Positions 7,916 to 14,869 of a stretch of 64,000 nucleotides of DNA are shown piece after piece; the first letter of the stretch is position 1; every line of letters starts with the position of its first letter. The position numbers were made by a program, and so were the translations under genes. The DNA comes from an uncultured Prevotellaceae bacterium. Lineage in GTDB: Bacteria > Bacteroidota > Bacteroidia > Bacteroidales > Bacteroidaceae. The stretch lies in assembly GCA_937910905.1 (NCBI GenBank), contig CALEPV010000057.1, forward strand, positions 14,622 to 78,621. The letters run 5' to 3'. A model generated the notes under the pieces. That model made no database searches, was not told the DNA's origin, and saw only the letters and a list, made by a program, of their open reading frames with translations.

Positions 7916-8811
7916 ACTGCAGATTATATATAATTGTACTGGCGTGCGCGCTCGTAGCAGCGTGCACGCCAGCTGACACCTTCCGGCTGAGCGGCGAGTT
8001 CACAGGTCTGCGGCAAGTGGACCTGTACATCTACGCCACGGGGGGCAGCATGAACCACGTGGACACCATCCGCGTGGTCGATGGCTATTTTGAGTGGGAG
8101 ACCCGCATGACCGAGCCCACCGCACTGCAGGTGGTGTTCCCGAACATGAGCGAGCTCACCGTGCTGGCCGAGCCGGGCACTAAGGTCAAGATGCACGGCG
8201 ACGGCTCCCAGCTGAAACTGACCCGCATCGAAGGGACGCCCGACAACGACGAGCTGACCAAGTTCCGCCTCACGCACGCCAATGATGCACAGCCCGACCT
8301 GGTGCGAGCCCTGGTAGAGTACGTGCGCGAGCACGCCGACACACGAGTGGGCCTGCACCTACAGCGCCAGCTGATGCGCATCAACGCAGACGTGGCCGGC
8401 ATCACCACCGGACGCAAGTTGCCCGCCATCGACTTCCCCGACGACCACCTCTCGCCCTACGACAGCACAGCCCTGCCCCACCACCCCATGCTCCTGATTT
8501 TCTGGGCCGGATGGAGCGGAGGCAGCCACGAGATGAACGTGCTGTGGCGCAAGCACATGCGCGAGCACGCCAGCAACTCGCTGCCCACCCCCGTGAGCAT
8601 CAGCCTGGACACCGACCACAACCTCTACCGTATGTACAGCCGCCAGGACAGCATCACATGGGCCACTCGCTGCTACCGCCTCATCTGGGACACACCGCAG
8701 GCCTACGCCCTGGCCATCAGGCAGCTGCCCTATGTCGTGCTGACCGACAGCGCCGGCATCGTGGTGGCGCAAGGCAGCAACTGGCAGAAGGACATCGAAC
8801 CCAAGTTGTAG
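7912..8811 (+). CDS. DUF4369/thioredoxin-like lipoprotein lacking CxxC
   Basis: A 299-aa lipoprotein (MNCRLYIIVLACALVAAC, lipobox VAAC). The N-terminal half is DUF4369-like (RLSGEFTGLRQVDLYIYATGG...VDTIRVVDGYFEWE); the C-terminal half has a thioredoxin/TlpA-like fold (PHHPMLLIFWAGWSGGSHEMNVLWRKH...AIRQLPYVVLTDSAGIVV). The catalytic WCxxC of such proteins is replaced by WSGGS, so a redox role is unlikely. The start is GTG at 7912, overlapping the upstream TGA (GTGA), which points to translational coupling. Family members with cysteines act in periplasmic disulfide reduction; this one may only bind a partner (inference). Confidence 0.8.
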   Translation: MNCRLYIIVLACALVAACTPADTFRLSGEFTGLRQVDLYIYATGGSMNHVDTIRVVDGYFEWETRMTEPTALQVVFPNMSELTVLAEPGTKVKMHGDGSQLKLTRIEGTPDNDELTKFRLTHANDAQPDLVRALVEYVREHADTRVGLHLQRQLMRINADVAGITTGRKLPAIDFPDDHLSPYDSTALPHHPMLLIFWAGWSGGSHEMNVLWRKHMREHASNSLPTPVSISLDTDHNLYRMYSRQDSITWATRCYRLIWDTPQAYALAIRQLPYVVLTDSAGIVVAQGSNWQKDIEPKL

Positions 8812-8870
8812 GGCTTGGAGAACGCAGATAGCGAAGCAGGGCTACCCCCACAGCTCCAAGCCGCCACTAT

Positions 8871-8914
8871 AAAACTAATGGATGCCACCCTTTCGGGCGG
8901 CATCCATTAGTTTT
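8871..8914. terminator. Bidirectional intrinsic terminator
   Basis: A 20-bp stem with one mismatch (AAAACTAATGGATGCC arm and its complement) and a loop of about 4 nt ends in TTTT on the plus strand and, because of the leading AAAA, also on the minus strand. It lies between the convergent lipoprotein operon and the HU gene. Confidence 0.88.
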
Positions 8915-8959
8915 CAATCGTCGCTGCCAGCGGCAGTGCACGACTATGCAATCAGCCTA

Positions 8960-9232
8960 TTACTGCACAGCTGCATCGAGCTCAGCACCAGCCTTGAACT
9001 TGGCCAGCTTCTTGGCAGCGATCTTGATCTGCTGCTTTGTCTGAGGATTGATACCGGTGCGCTCGCCACGCTCTGATACAGAAAATGTGCCGAAACCAAC
9101 AAGTGCAACCTTGTCGCCAGCCTTCAGAGCCTCTGTGATAGCCTCAACGCCAGCCTCGAGAGCCTTCTTTGCGTCAACCTTTGTCAAGCCAGCCTTAGCA
9201 GCAATGGCATTTGTCAAATCTGTCTTGTTCAT
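8960..9232 (-). CDS. HU-family DNA-binding protein
   Basis: A 90-aa nucleoid protein with the full HU/IHF fold: MNKTDLTNAIAAKAGLTKVDAKKAL helices, the GFGTFSVSERGERTGINPQT beta-arm with the arm-tip proline, and the closing KIAAKKLAKFKAG. It bends and compacts DNA as a dimer. It has its own promoter (-7 at 9279-9286, -33 at 9306-9309, minus strand), divergent from the rhomboid gene, and is closed by the bidirectional terminator. Confidence 0.96.
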   Translation of the reverse strand: MNKTDLTNAIAAKAGLTKVDAKKALEAGVEAITEALKAGDKVALVGFGTFSVSERGERTGINPQTKQQIKIAAKKLAKFKAGAELDAAVQ

Positions 9233-9278
9233 AATGAAAGAATTAAGTTAGGTGTTAGAAATATATCCATTTACGCGG

Positions 9279-9309
9279 CAAAAGTAGGAAATCATAAGGC
9301 ACGCACAAA
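9279..9309 (-). promoter_or_regulatory. Promoter of the HU gene
   Basis: On the minus strand, the -7 TACTTTTG is at 9279-9286 and the -33 TTTG at 9306-9309, with a 19-bp spacer. The leader is about 40 nt. Confidence 0.72.
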
Positions 9310-9380
9310 GCTTTTAGCGCTTTTTTGTGCCATTTTCGTTAAAATAAGTGCATTACGGCAGCGTTTTGCATCAAATTATC

Positions 9381-9388
9381 TACTTTTG
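9381..9388 (+). promoter_or_regulatory. Promoter -7 box (TACTTTTG) of the rhomboid gene
   Basis: TACTTTTG followed by CAG lies 22 bp before the ATG at 9411. No TTTG is seen at the usual distance upstream. Confidence 0.6.
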
Positions 9389-9410
9389 CAGCTCGTAAAG
9401 AAGAAAAGAT

Positions 9411-10418
9411 ATGAACTCAACACCCAGCGTAACCAAACATCTCATCATCATCAACCTGCTGATGTACTTGGCTCGCATTGTGGCCATACGCTATGGCATC
9501 GACTTCGATGACCTGCTGGGTCTGCACTTCTACAAGGCACCGAACTTCAGGCTCTACCAGTTCTTCACCTACATGTTTGTACACGCCAGCGTGATGCACG
9601 TGCTGTTCAACATGTTTGCCGTGTGGATGTTCGGACGCATCATGGAGCGCACACTGGGCTCGCAGCGTTACCTGTTCTACTACATCGTGTGCGGCCTCGG
9701 AGCCGGATTGGTGCAGGAAGGAGCACAGCTGGCAGAGTACTACATACAGGGCATGGACCAGTACGCGATGGTGAACACAGGCAGCGGCATCATACCCATG
9801 GAGTCCTTCCTCAACCTGTGGAACACAGTCGGGGCATCGGGCGCCGTGTATGGCATACTGCTCGCATTCGGCATGACCTACCCCAACGAGCTGATGTTCA
9901 TCTTCCCGCTGCCCCTGCCCATCAAGGCCAAATGGTTCGTAGTGATCTACGGCGTGCTCGAGCTGCTCGAGGCGCTCAGCAGCACGCAGGACGGTGTGGC
10001 CCACATGGCACACCTGGGAGGTATGCTCTTCGGCTGGCTGCTACTGCTCTACTGGCGTAAGCATCCGCGCAGCGGAGCCTCGTTCTACGGCGGCGGCTAT
10101 GGCTCGTTCGGCAGTAGCGCGGACAGCTACTTCACCGTCTACGAGGACGTGACCAATGCCGGACAGGAAGGTCCGTCGCTGTGGCAGCGCGTGCGCAACT
10201 GGTGGGGCAGCCTCACAAGCCGCCTGCGCCGCAAGCGCAAGCCCAAGATGGAGATGCACTTCAACCGCGACAAGCATGGAGACGACATGGAGTGGAACGC
10301 CATGAACAAGCAGCGGCAACAGGAGATAGACCGCATACTCGACAAAGTGAAGCGCCACGGCTACGGCAGCCTCAGCGAGGACGAGAAGCGCACGCTCTTC
10401 GATGCTGGCAACGTTTAG
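9411..10418 (+). CDS. Rhomboid-family intramembrane serine protease
   Basis: The 335-aa protein has six or so hydrophobic spans and the rhomboid catalytic dyad: Ser143 in GASGAVYG and His201 in AHLGGMLFG, together with the conserved HASVMHVLFNM stretch near residue 58. Rhomboids cleave transmembrane substrates within the bilayer. The last about 110 residues form a cytoplasmic tail (basic RLRRKRKPKMEMHFNRDKHG, then a helical end with EIDRILDKVKRHGYGSLSEDEK), common in Bacteroidales members. The endonuclease/phosphatase-family gene follows 6 bp downstream, so they are probably an operon. Confidence 0.93.
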   Translation: MNSTPSVTKHLIIINLLMYLARIVAIRYGIDFDDLLGLHFYKAPNFRLYQFFTYMFVHASVMHVLFNMFAVWMFGRIMERTLGSQRYLFYYIVCGLGAGLVQEGAQLAEYYIQGMDQYAMVNTGSGIIPMESFLNLWNTVGASGAVYGILLAFGMTYPNELMFIFPLPLPIKAKWFVVIYGVLELLEALSSTQDGVAHMAHLGGMLFGWLLLLYWRKHPRSGASFYGGGYGSFGSSADSYFTVYEDVTNAGQEGPSLWQRVRNWWGSLTSRLRRKRKPKMEMHFNRDKHGDDMEWNAMNKQRQQEIDRILDKVKRHGYGSLSEDEKRTLFDAGNV

Positions 10419-10424
10419 GAAGCA

Positions 10425-11510
10425 TTGACGAAGCAAAGCAACATACGCAAACAGGCCACTCGGGCATGGCATCTTATGCTGTGGGCAGCCACTGCAGCAA
10501 ACGTAGTACTGATACTGATGCTGTGGACGTGCTGTGCCGTGACCTATATCAACCCTGCCGAGCACCCGCGCCTGAGCCTGCTCACACTAGCCTTCCCCGT
10601 GTTCCTGCTGGCCAATGTGATGTGCATACCCGCGTGGTGCATCATCAAGTGGAAGCGAGTCTGGCTGCCCATAGCGGGCCTCCTGGCCTGCTGGAGCTTC
10701 GTGCACCACTACTTCCCGCTGAACCTGCCCAGCACGCCGCCCAAGGGGGCACTCAAGGTGCTGTCGTTCAACTCGAAGGGCTACGGAAATCCCGAAGCTA
10801 CCGACAGCGACGGCCGCAATGCCGTGGTGGAGTACCTGCTCAACACCGATGCGGACATCATCTGCCTGCAGGAGTCGGGCAAGTACTACTACTACGTGGA
10901 TATCTTCGACCAGAAAGGCTACTACAGCTACGTGACCAACGGCCAGCACCTGTACACCAAGCTGCCCATCATCGATGCCGACACGCTGCACCTGCCTACC
11001 CGCACCAACGGAGGCATGACAGCCAAGCTGCAGTACGGCAACGACACCATACTGCTGATCAACAACCACTTCGAGAGCAACCATCTGACACCCGCACTCA
11101 AGAGCCAGTACAAGGACGCGCTGCACGCCACCGAGACCGACACCCTGCGCAAGGAGCTTCGCCCCGTGGTCGGAGTGCTCACGGAGGCCGCGCCCTACCG
11201 CGCCCAGCAGACCGACTCGATAGCCGCCATCATAGAGCAGTGGCTGCCCCGGCCGGTGATTCTCTGCGGCGACTTCAACGACACACCCGTGTCCTACACC
11301 CACCGTGTGCTCACCCGCCACCTCGACAGTGCCTACAGCGAGAGTGCCTCCGGCGTGGGTTTCACATTCCATGAACGAGGGTTCCCCGTGCGCATAGACC
11401 ACATACTCTACAGCCCTGCATCATTCCGCAGCTACGGAACCTATGTGGACCACACTATGAGCTACTCCGACCACTACCCTATCATCACTTTCCTGTCGCT
11501 ACAACACTAA
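10425..11510 (+). CDS. Membrane-anchored endonuclease/exonuclease/phosphatase family protein
   Basis: The 361-aa protein starts with three predicted membrane spans (residues about 16-45, 50-75 and 80-100), followed by an EEP catalytic domain: KVLSFNSKGYG, IICLQESG (metal-binding Glu), PVILCGDFNDTP (catalytic Asp/Asn) and YSDHYPI (catalytic His). The substrate is unknown; EEP proteins include nucleases and inositol-phosphate or sphingomyelin phosphatases. The start used is TTG at 10425, since the frame is open and hydrophobic segment 1 would otherwise be cut; ATG 10476 is the alternative. It is co-oriented with the rhomboid gene, 6 bp away. Confidence 0.85.
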   Translation: MTKQSNIRKQATRAWHLMLWAATAANVVLILMLWTCCAVTYINPAEHPRLSLLTLAFPVFLLANVMCIPAWCIIKWKRVWLPIAGLLACWSFVHHYFPLNLPSTPPKGALKVLSFNSKGYGNPEATDSDGRNAVVEYLLNTDADIICLQESGKYYYYVDIFDQKGYYSYVTNGQHLYTKLPIIDADTLHLPTRTNGGMTAKLQYGNDTILLINNHFESNHLTPALKSQYKDALHATETDTLRKELRPVVGVLTEAAPYRAQQTDSIAAIIEQWLPRPVILCGDFNDTPVSYTHRVLTRHLDSAYSESASGVGFTFHERGFPVRIDHILYSPASFRSYGTYVDHTMSYSDHYPIITFLSLQH

Positions 11511-11580
11511 AAACAGTGTAAAAAGACACCCAAAAGGCAAATAATCTTGCTATTAGGCCCTTGGCTACACAAAAAAGCCG

Positions 11581-11588
11581 TATATTTG
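11581..11588 (+). promoter_or_regulatory. Promoter -7 box (TATATTTG) of secDF
   Basis: TATATTTG followed by CAGGC lies 55 bp before the ATG at 11644. The element match is good; the -33 is unclear. Confidence 0.6.
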
Positions 11589-11643
11589 CAGGCATTTTTG
11601 CAGCTTACGTGAACAAAACAATCAAATAATACTTAACACAACA

Positions 11644-14601
11644 ATGCAAAACAAAGGATTTGTAAAAGTCTTCGCAGTTCTGCTGACACTTGTGTGCCTC
11701 TTCTATCTGAGCTTCTCATTCGTGACCCGCCACTACGATGGCAAGGCCGCTGAGATTGAGCAGACACAGGGTGAGGACGCTGCCAGAGTCTATCTCGACT
11801 CCATGGCCAACGACACCGTCTACATGGGTGTATGGACCCTCCGCGAGTGCCGCGAGATGGGTATCGGCCTCGGTCTGGACCTCAAGGGAGGTATGAACGT
11901 GATTCTCGAAGTGTCCGTGCCCGACGTAGTGCGCGCACTTGCAGACAACTCGCAGGACGAGAACTTCAACAAGGCCATCGAGCAGGCTGCTGCCGAGACA
12001 GAGGCCGGAAATGGTCAGTTTATCCCACAATTCGTCAAGGCATACAAGGCACTTGCACCCGAGAGCCGTCTGGCCGAGCTCTTTGCTACGGCACAGATGC
12101 AGGGCAAGGTGAAGCCTACCAGCACCGACAGCGAGGTTCAAGCCGAGATTGAGGCTCGCGTGCAGGATGCTATCGACAACTCGTTCAACGTGCTGCGTAC
12201 ACGTATCGACCGTTTCGGCGTGGTGCAGCCCAACATACAGGCACTGCAGGGACAGCAGGGCCGCATCATGGTCGAGCTGCCAGGCGTGAAGGAGCCAGAG
12301 CGCGTACGTAAGCTGCTGCAAGGTTCTGCCAACCTGGAGTTCTACGCTTGCTACCGTGCCACCGATGTGCTGCCCATCCTGTCCGACGTAAACCGCCAGC
12401 TGGCCGAGGCCACTGCTCCAGTAGCTGCCCTGCCTTCATTCGAAGGTGCCGAGACTGCTGCCGACAGCGCACGCATCCAGGCTCAGGCCGACAGCATCCA
12501 GCAGGCTGCCATCATGCAGAACAATCCTCTGTTTGCAATGCTCGACCCGACTATAGCACAGTACTACGGCGAGAACGGCTGCATCGTAGGTACAGCGCTG
12601 AAGCGCAACATGGCCGCCATCGACTCGCTGCTGGCTACCGAGGCTGCTCAGCGCGTACTGCCTAAGGACCTGCGCCTCTTCTGGGGCGCCAAGGCACGCG
12701 ACAACAAGGACATGTACTACGAGCTCTACTGCATCAAGACCGACCGCAACGGACGCGCTCCGCTGTCGGGCGATGTAGTGACCGAGGCCAAGGATGAGTT
12801 CGACCAGTTCGGCCGTCCTTGCGTGACCATGAAGATGAACGAGGAGGGTGCACGCCTATGGGCACAGCTCACCGGCGACAACGTAGGCCACCCCGTAGCC
12901 GTGGTGCTGGACAACTGCGTATACAGCTCACCTAACGTGCAGAACGCCATCACCGGCGGTAGCACCGAAATCACAGGTTCGTTCACCGTGACCGAGACCC
13001 GCGACCTGGCCAACGTGCTGAAGAGCGGTAAGATGCCTGCGCCCGCCAAGATTGTGAGCGAGGAAATCGTCGGTCCTACACTCGGACAGGAGTCCATCAA
13101 TCAAGGTATGTGGAGCATGGTGCTGGCATTCGTGGCTCTGATGATCTACATGATTGTGATGTACGGCTTCATCCCCGGCATGGTGGCCAACTGCGCACTG
13201 CTGTTCAACCTGTTCTTCACACTCGGCATCCTGACCAGCTTCCAGGCCGCACTGACCATGAGCGGTATAGCAGGTATGGTGCTGACACTGGGTATGGCTG
13301 TGGACGCCAACGTGCTCATCTACGAGCGTACTAAGGAAGAGCTCCGTGCCGGCAAGGGCCTATCCCTGGCACTGAAGGACGGTTATGGCAATGCATTCAG
13401 CGCCATCATCGACTCCAACGTGACCAGCATCCTGACAGGTATCATCCTGTACAACTTCGGTACCGGTCCTATCAAGGGCTTCGCCACTACATATATTATA
13501 GGTATAGTCATCAGCTTCTTCACCGCTGTGTTCCTCACCCGCGTGGTGTACGACACAATGATTAGCAAGGGCAAGTGGCAGAACCTCACATTCACCACAG
13601 GCGTGAGCCGCAAGTTCCTCAGCGCTGCCAACTACAACTTCATGGGCAGCTACAAGCGCTCGTTCACTCTCTTTGGTATCATCGCTGCACTGAGTATCGT
13701 ACTGTGGGGCACGCGCGGCTTCTCCAAGAGCATCGACTTCACCGGCGGTCGCAACTACACCATTGTGTTCGACAAGGACGTTGAGCCAGAGGAGGTGAAT
13801 GCACTGCTTGCTACAGAGTTCGATGGTCAAGCCAAAGCCATCAAGACCACCGACACATCAGGCGAGCACATCCGTATCTCCACCAACTACCGCATCAACG
13901 AGAGCGGCACAGAGGTAGACAGCGAGATAGAGGAGAAACTGTTCAACATGCTACAGAACGCCGACCTCCTGTCCAAGGACCTCACACTGGACCGCTTCAT
14001 CAACCGCGACGACCGTGCCGGTGGTTCTATCATCAGCTCGCAGAAGGTTGGTCCGTCCATCGCATCCGACATCGTGAAGGGTGCTGTGATAAGCGTCATA
14101 CTGGCACTGATCGTGATTTTCGTGTACATTCTGGTTCGCTTCCGCAACGTCGCCTTCTCCCTTGGTGCTATCACCGCACTGGCCATCGACACCATCTTCA
14201 TCCTTGGTGTGTTCAGCGCTTGCTGGGGCTGGATGCCATTCTCGCTCGAGATTGACCAGACCTTCATCGGTGCTCTGCTGACCTGTATCGGTTACTCTAT
14301 CAACGATAAGGTGGTGGTGTTCGACCGTATCCGTGAGAACATCAACCTGTACCCGAAGCGCGACCGTCAGCAGCTGTTCAACCAGTCACTGAACAGCACA
14401 CTGACCCGTACCATCAACACCTCAGTATCCACATTCATTGTGCTACTGTTCATCTTCGTGTTCGGTGGTGCCAGCATCAAGAGCTTCGCATTCGCAATGA
14501 TACTCGGTGTCGTAATCGGTACCCTCACCTCAATGTTCATTGCTGCTCCTACCGCCTACCTGGTGATGGGGCGCAAGATCAAGGAGGATGGTAAGGAGTA
14601 G
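11644..14601 (+). CDS. secDF: Fused protein translocase subunit SecDF
   Basis: SecD and SecF use the proton motive force to pull proteins through SecYEG. Here both are joined in one 985-aa protein, the normal Bacteroidetes form. The SecD part has an N-terminal span, GLGLDLKGGMNVILEVS, a large periplasmic P1 domain (about residues 85-480) and the spans with TLGMAVDANVLIYERTKEEL. The SecF part starts near residue 660 (YNFMGSYKRSFTLFG), with SIDFTGGRNYTIVF and IGYSINDKVVVFDRIRENI. The P1 domain carries a long insertion rich in Ala/Gln around residues 260-300. It is transcribed from its own promoter. Confidence 0.97.
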   Translation: MQNKGFVKVFAVLLTLVCLFYLSFSFVTRHYDGKAAEIEQTQGEDAARVYLDSMANDTVYMGVWTLRECREMGIGLGLDLKGGMNVILEVSVPDVVRALADNSQDENFNKAIEQAAAETEAGNGQFIPQFVKAYKALAPESRLAELFATAQMQGKVKPTSTDSEVQAEIEARVQDAIDNSFNVLRTRIDRFGVVQPNIQALQGQQGRIMVELPGVKEPERVRKLLQGSANLEFYACYRATDVLPILSDVNRQLAEATAPVAALPSFEGAETAADSARIQAQADSIQQAAIMQNNPLFAMLDPTIAQYYGENGCIVGTALKRNMAAIDSLLATEAAQRVLPKDLRLFWGAKARDNKDMYYELYCIKTDRNGRAPLSGDVVTEAKDEFDQFGRPCVTMKMNEEGARLWAQLTGDNVGHPVAVVLDNCVYSSPNVQNAITGGSTEITGSFTVTETRDLANVLKSGKMPAPAKIVSEEIVGPTLGQESINQGMWSMVLAFVALMIYMIVMYGFIPGMVANCALLFNLFFTLGILTSFQAALTMSGIAGMVLTLGMAVDANVLIYERTKEELRAGKGLSLALKDGYGNAFSAIIDSNVTSILTGIILYNFGTGPIKGFATTYIIGIVISFFTAVFLTRVVYDTMISKGKWQNLTFTTGVSRKFLSAANYNFMGSYKRSFTLFGIIAALSIVLWGTRGFSKSIDFTGGRNYTIVFDKDVEPEEVNALLATEFDGQAKAIKTTDTSGEHIRISTNYRINESGTEVDSEIEEKLFNMLQNADLLSKDLTLDRFINRDDRAGGSIISSQKVGPSIASDIVKGAVISVILALIVIFVYILVRFRNVAFSLGAITALAIDTIFILGVFSACWGWMPFSLEIDQTFIGALLTCIGYSINDKVVVFDRIRENINLYPKRDRQQLFNQSLNSTLTRTINTSVSTFIVLLFIFVFGGASIKSFAFAMILGVVIGTLTSMFIAAPTAYLVMGRKIKEDGKE

Positions 14602-14646
14602 TTCTCCGCCAGAGCCCAAGCATTAGGCACATACATCATAACGACA

Positions 14647-14712
14647 GTCCAACGTGTTAGACAACCTTGTCTAACGTGTTGGACTGCGTTGTCTAACGCG
14701 TTAGACACCATC
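14647..14712. repeat. Three 22-bp palindromic tandem units (GTCTAACGCGTTAGAC type)
   Basis: Units start at 14647, 14669 and 14691. Each contains GTCYAACGYGTTRGAC; the third core is a perfect 16-bp palindrome. The array begins 45 bp after the secDF stop. The period is exactly 22 bp, as in the GCACCGCGGTGC arrays, but the palindrome is different. Confidence 0.85.
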
Positions 14713-14830
14713 CGTAAATAGCACATCTGCAAATGGTAAATGGTATGACCTCAGCGGCCGTCCTGTGCCCTGCAGCCAACGTCACAAGAGAATAATGATA
14801 CACCACCGGCAGAAATTCTTGCTGCAATAG
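14705..14830 (+). pseudogene. Orphan T9SS C-terminal tail, remnant of a lost secreted protein gene
   Basis: One frame, with no start codon, reads TPSVNSTSANGKWYDLSGRP followed by a His/Arg/Lys-rich end that closes KFLLQ and a TAG at 14828-14830. This matches the YDLSGRRV...(G)IYI..GKKxLLK tail of the six intact T9SS-type cargo proteins in the window. Upstream the frame runs into a stop within the 22-bp array (TAG at 14702-14704). The tail core is changed (GRPV, HKRIMIHHRQ), consistent with decay. I infer that the 5' part of a secreted-protein gene was deleted between secDF and the GH3 gene. Confidence 0.6.
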
Positions 14831-14853
14831 TCCGTCATGTGCCTCAGATACTG

Positions 14854-14861
14854 TAACTTTG
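14854..14861 (+). promoter_or_regulatory. Promoter -7 box (TAACTTTG), near-leaderless
   Basis: TAACTTTG ends 8 bp before the ATG of the GH3 gene at 14870, so the transcript start would fall within a few bases of the start codon. Confidence 0.5.
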
Positions 14862-14869
14862 TCCCAACT

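Noticed and set aside
10181..11374. Plus-strand frame spanning the rhomboid and EEP genes in another phase
   Set aside because: It crosses two well-supported genes and has Arg/His/Gln-rich composition typical of a frame-shifted shadow.
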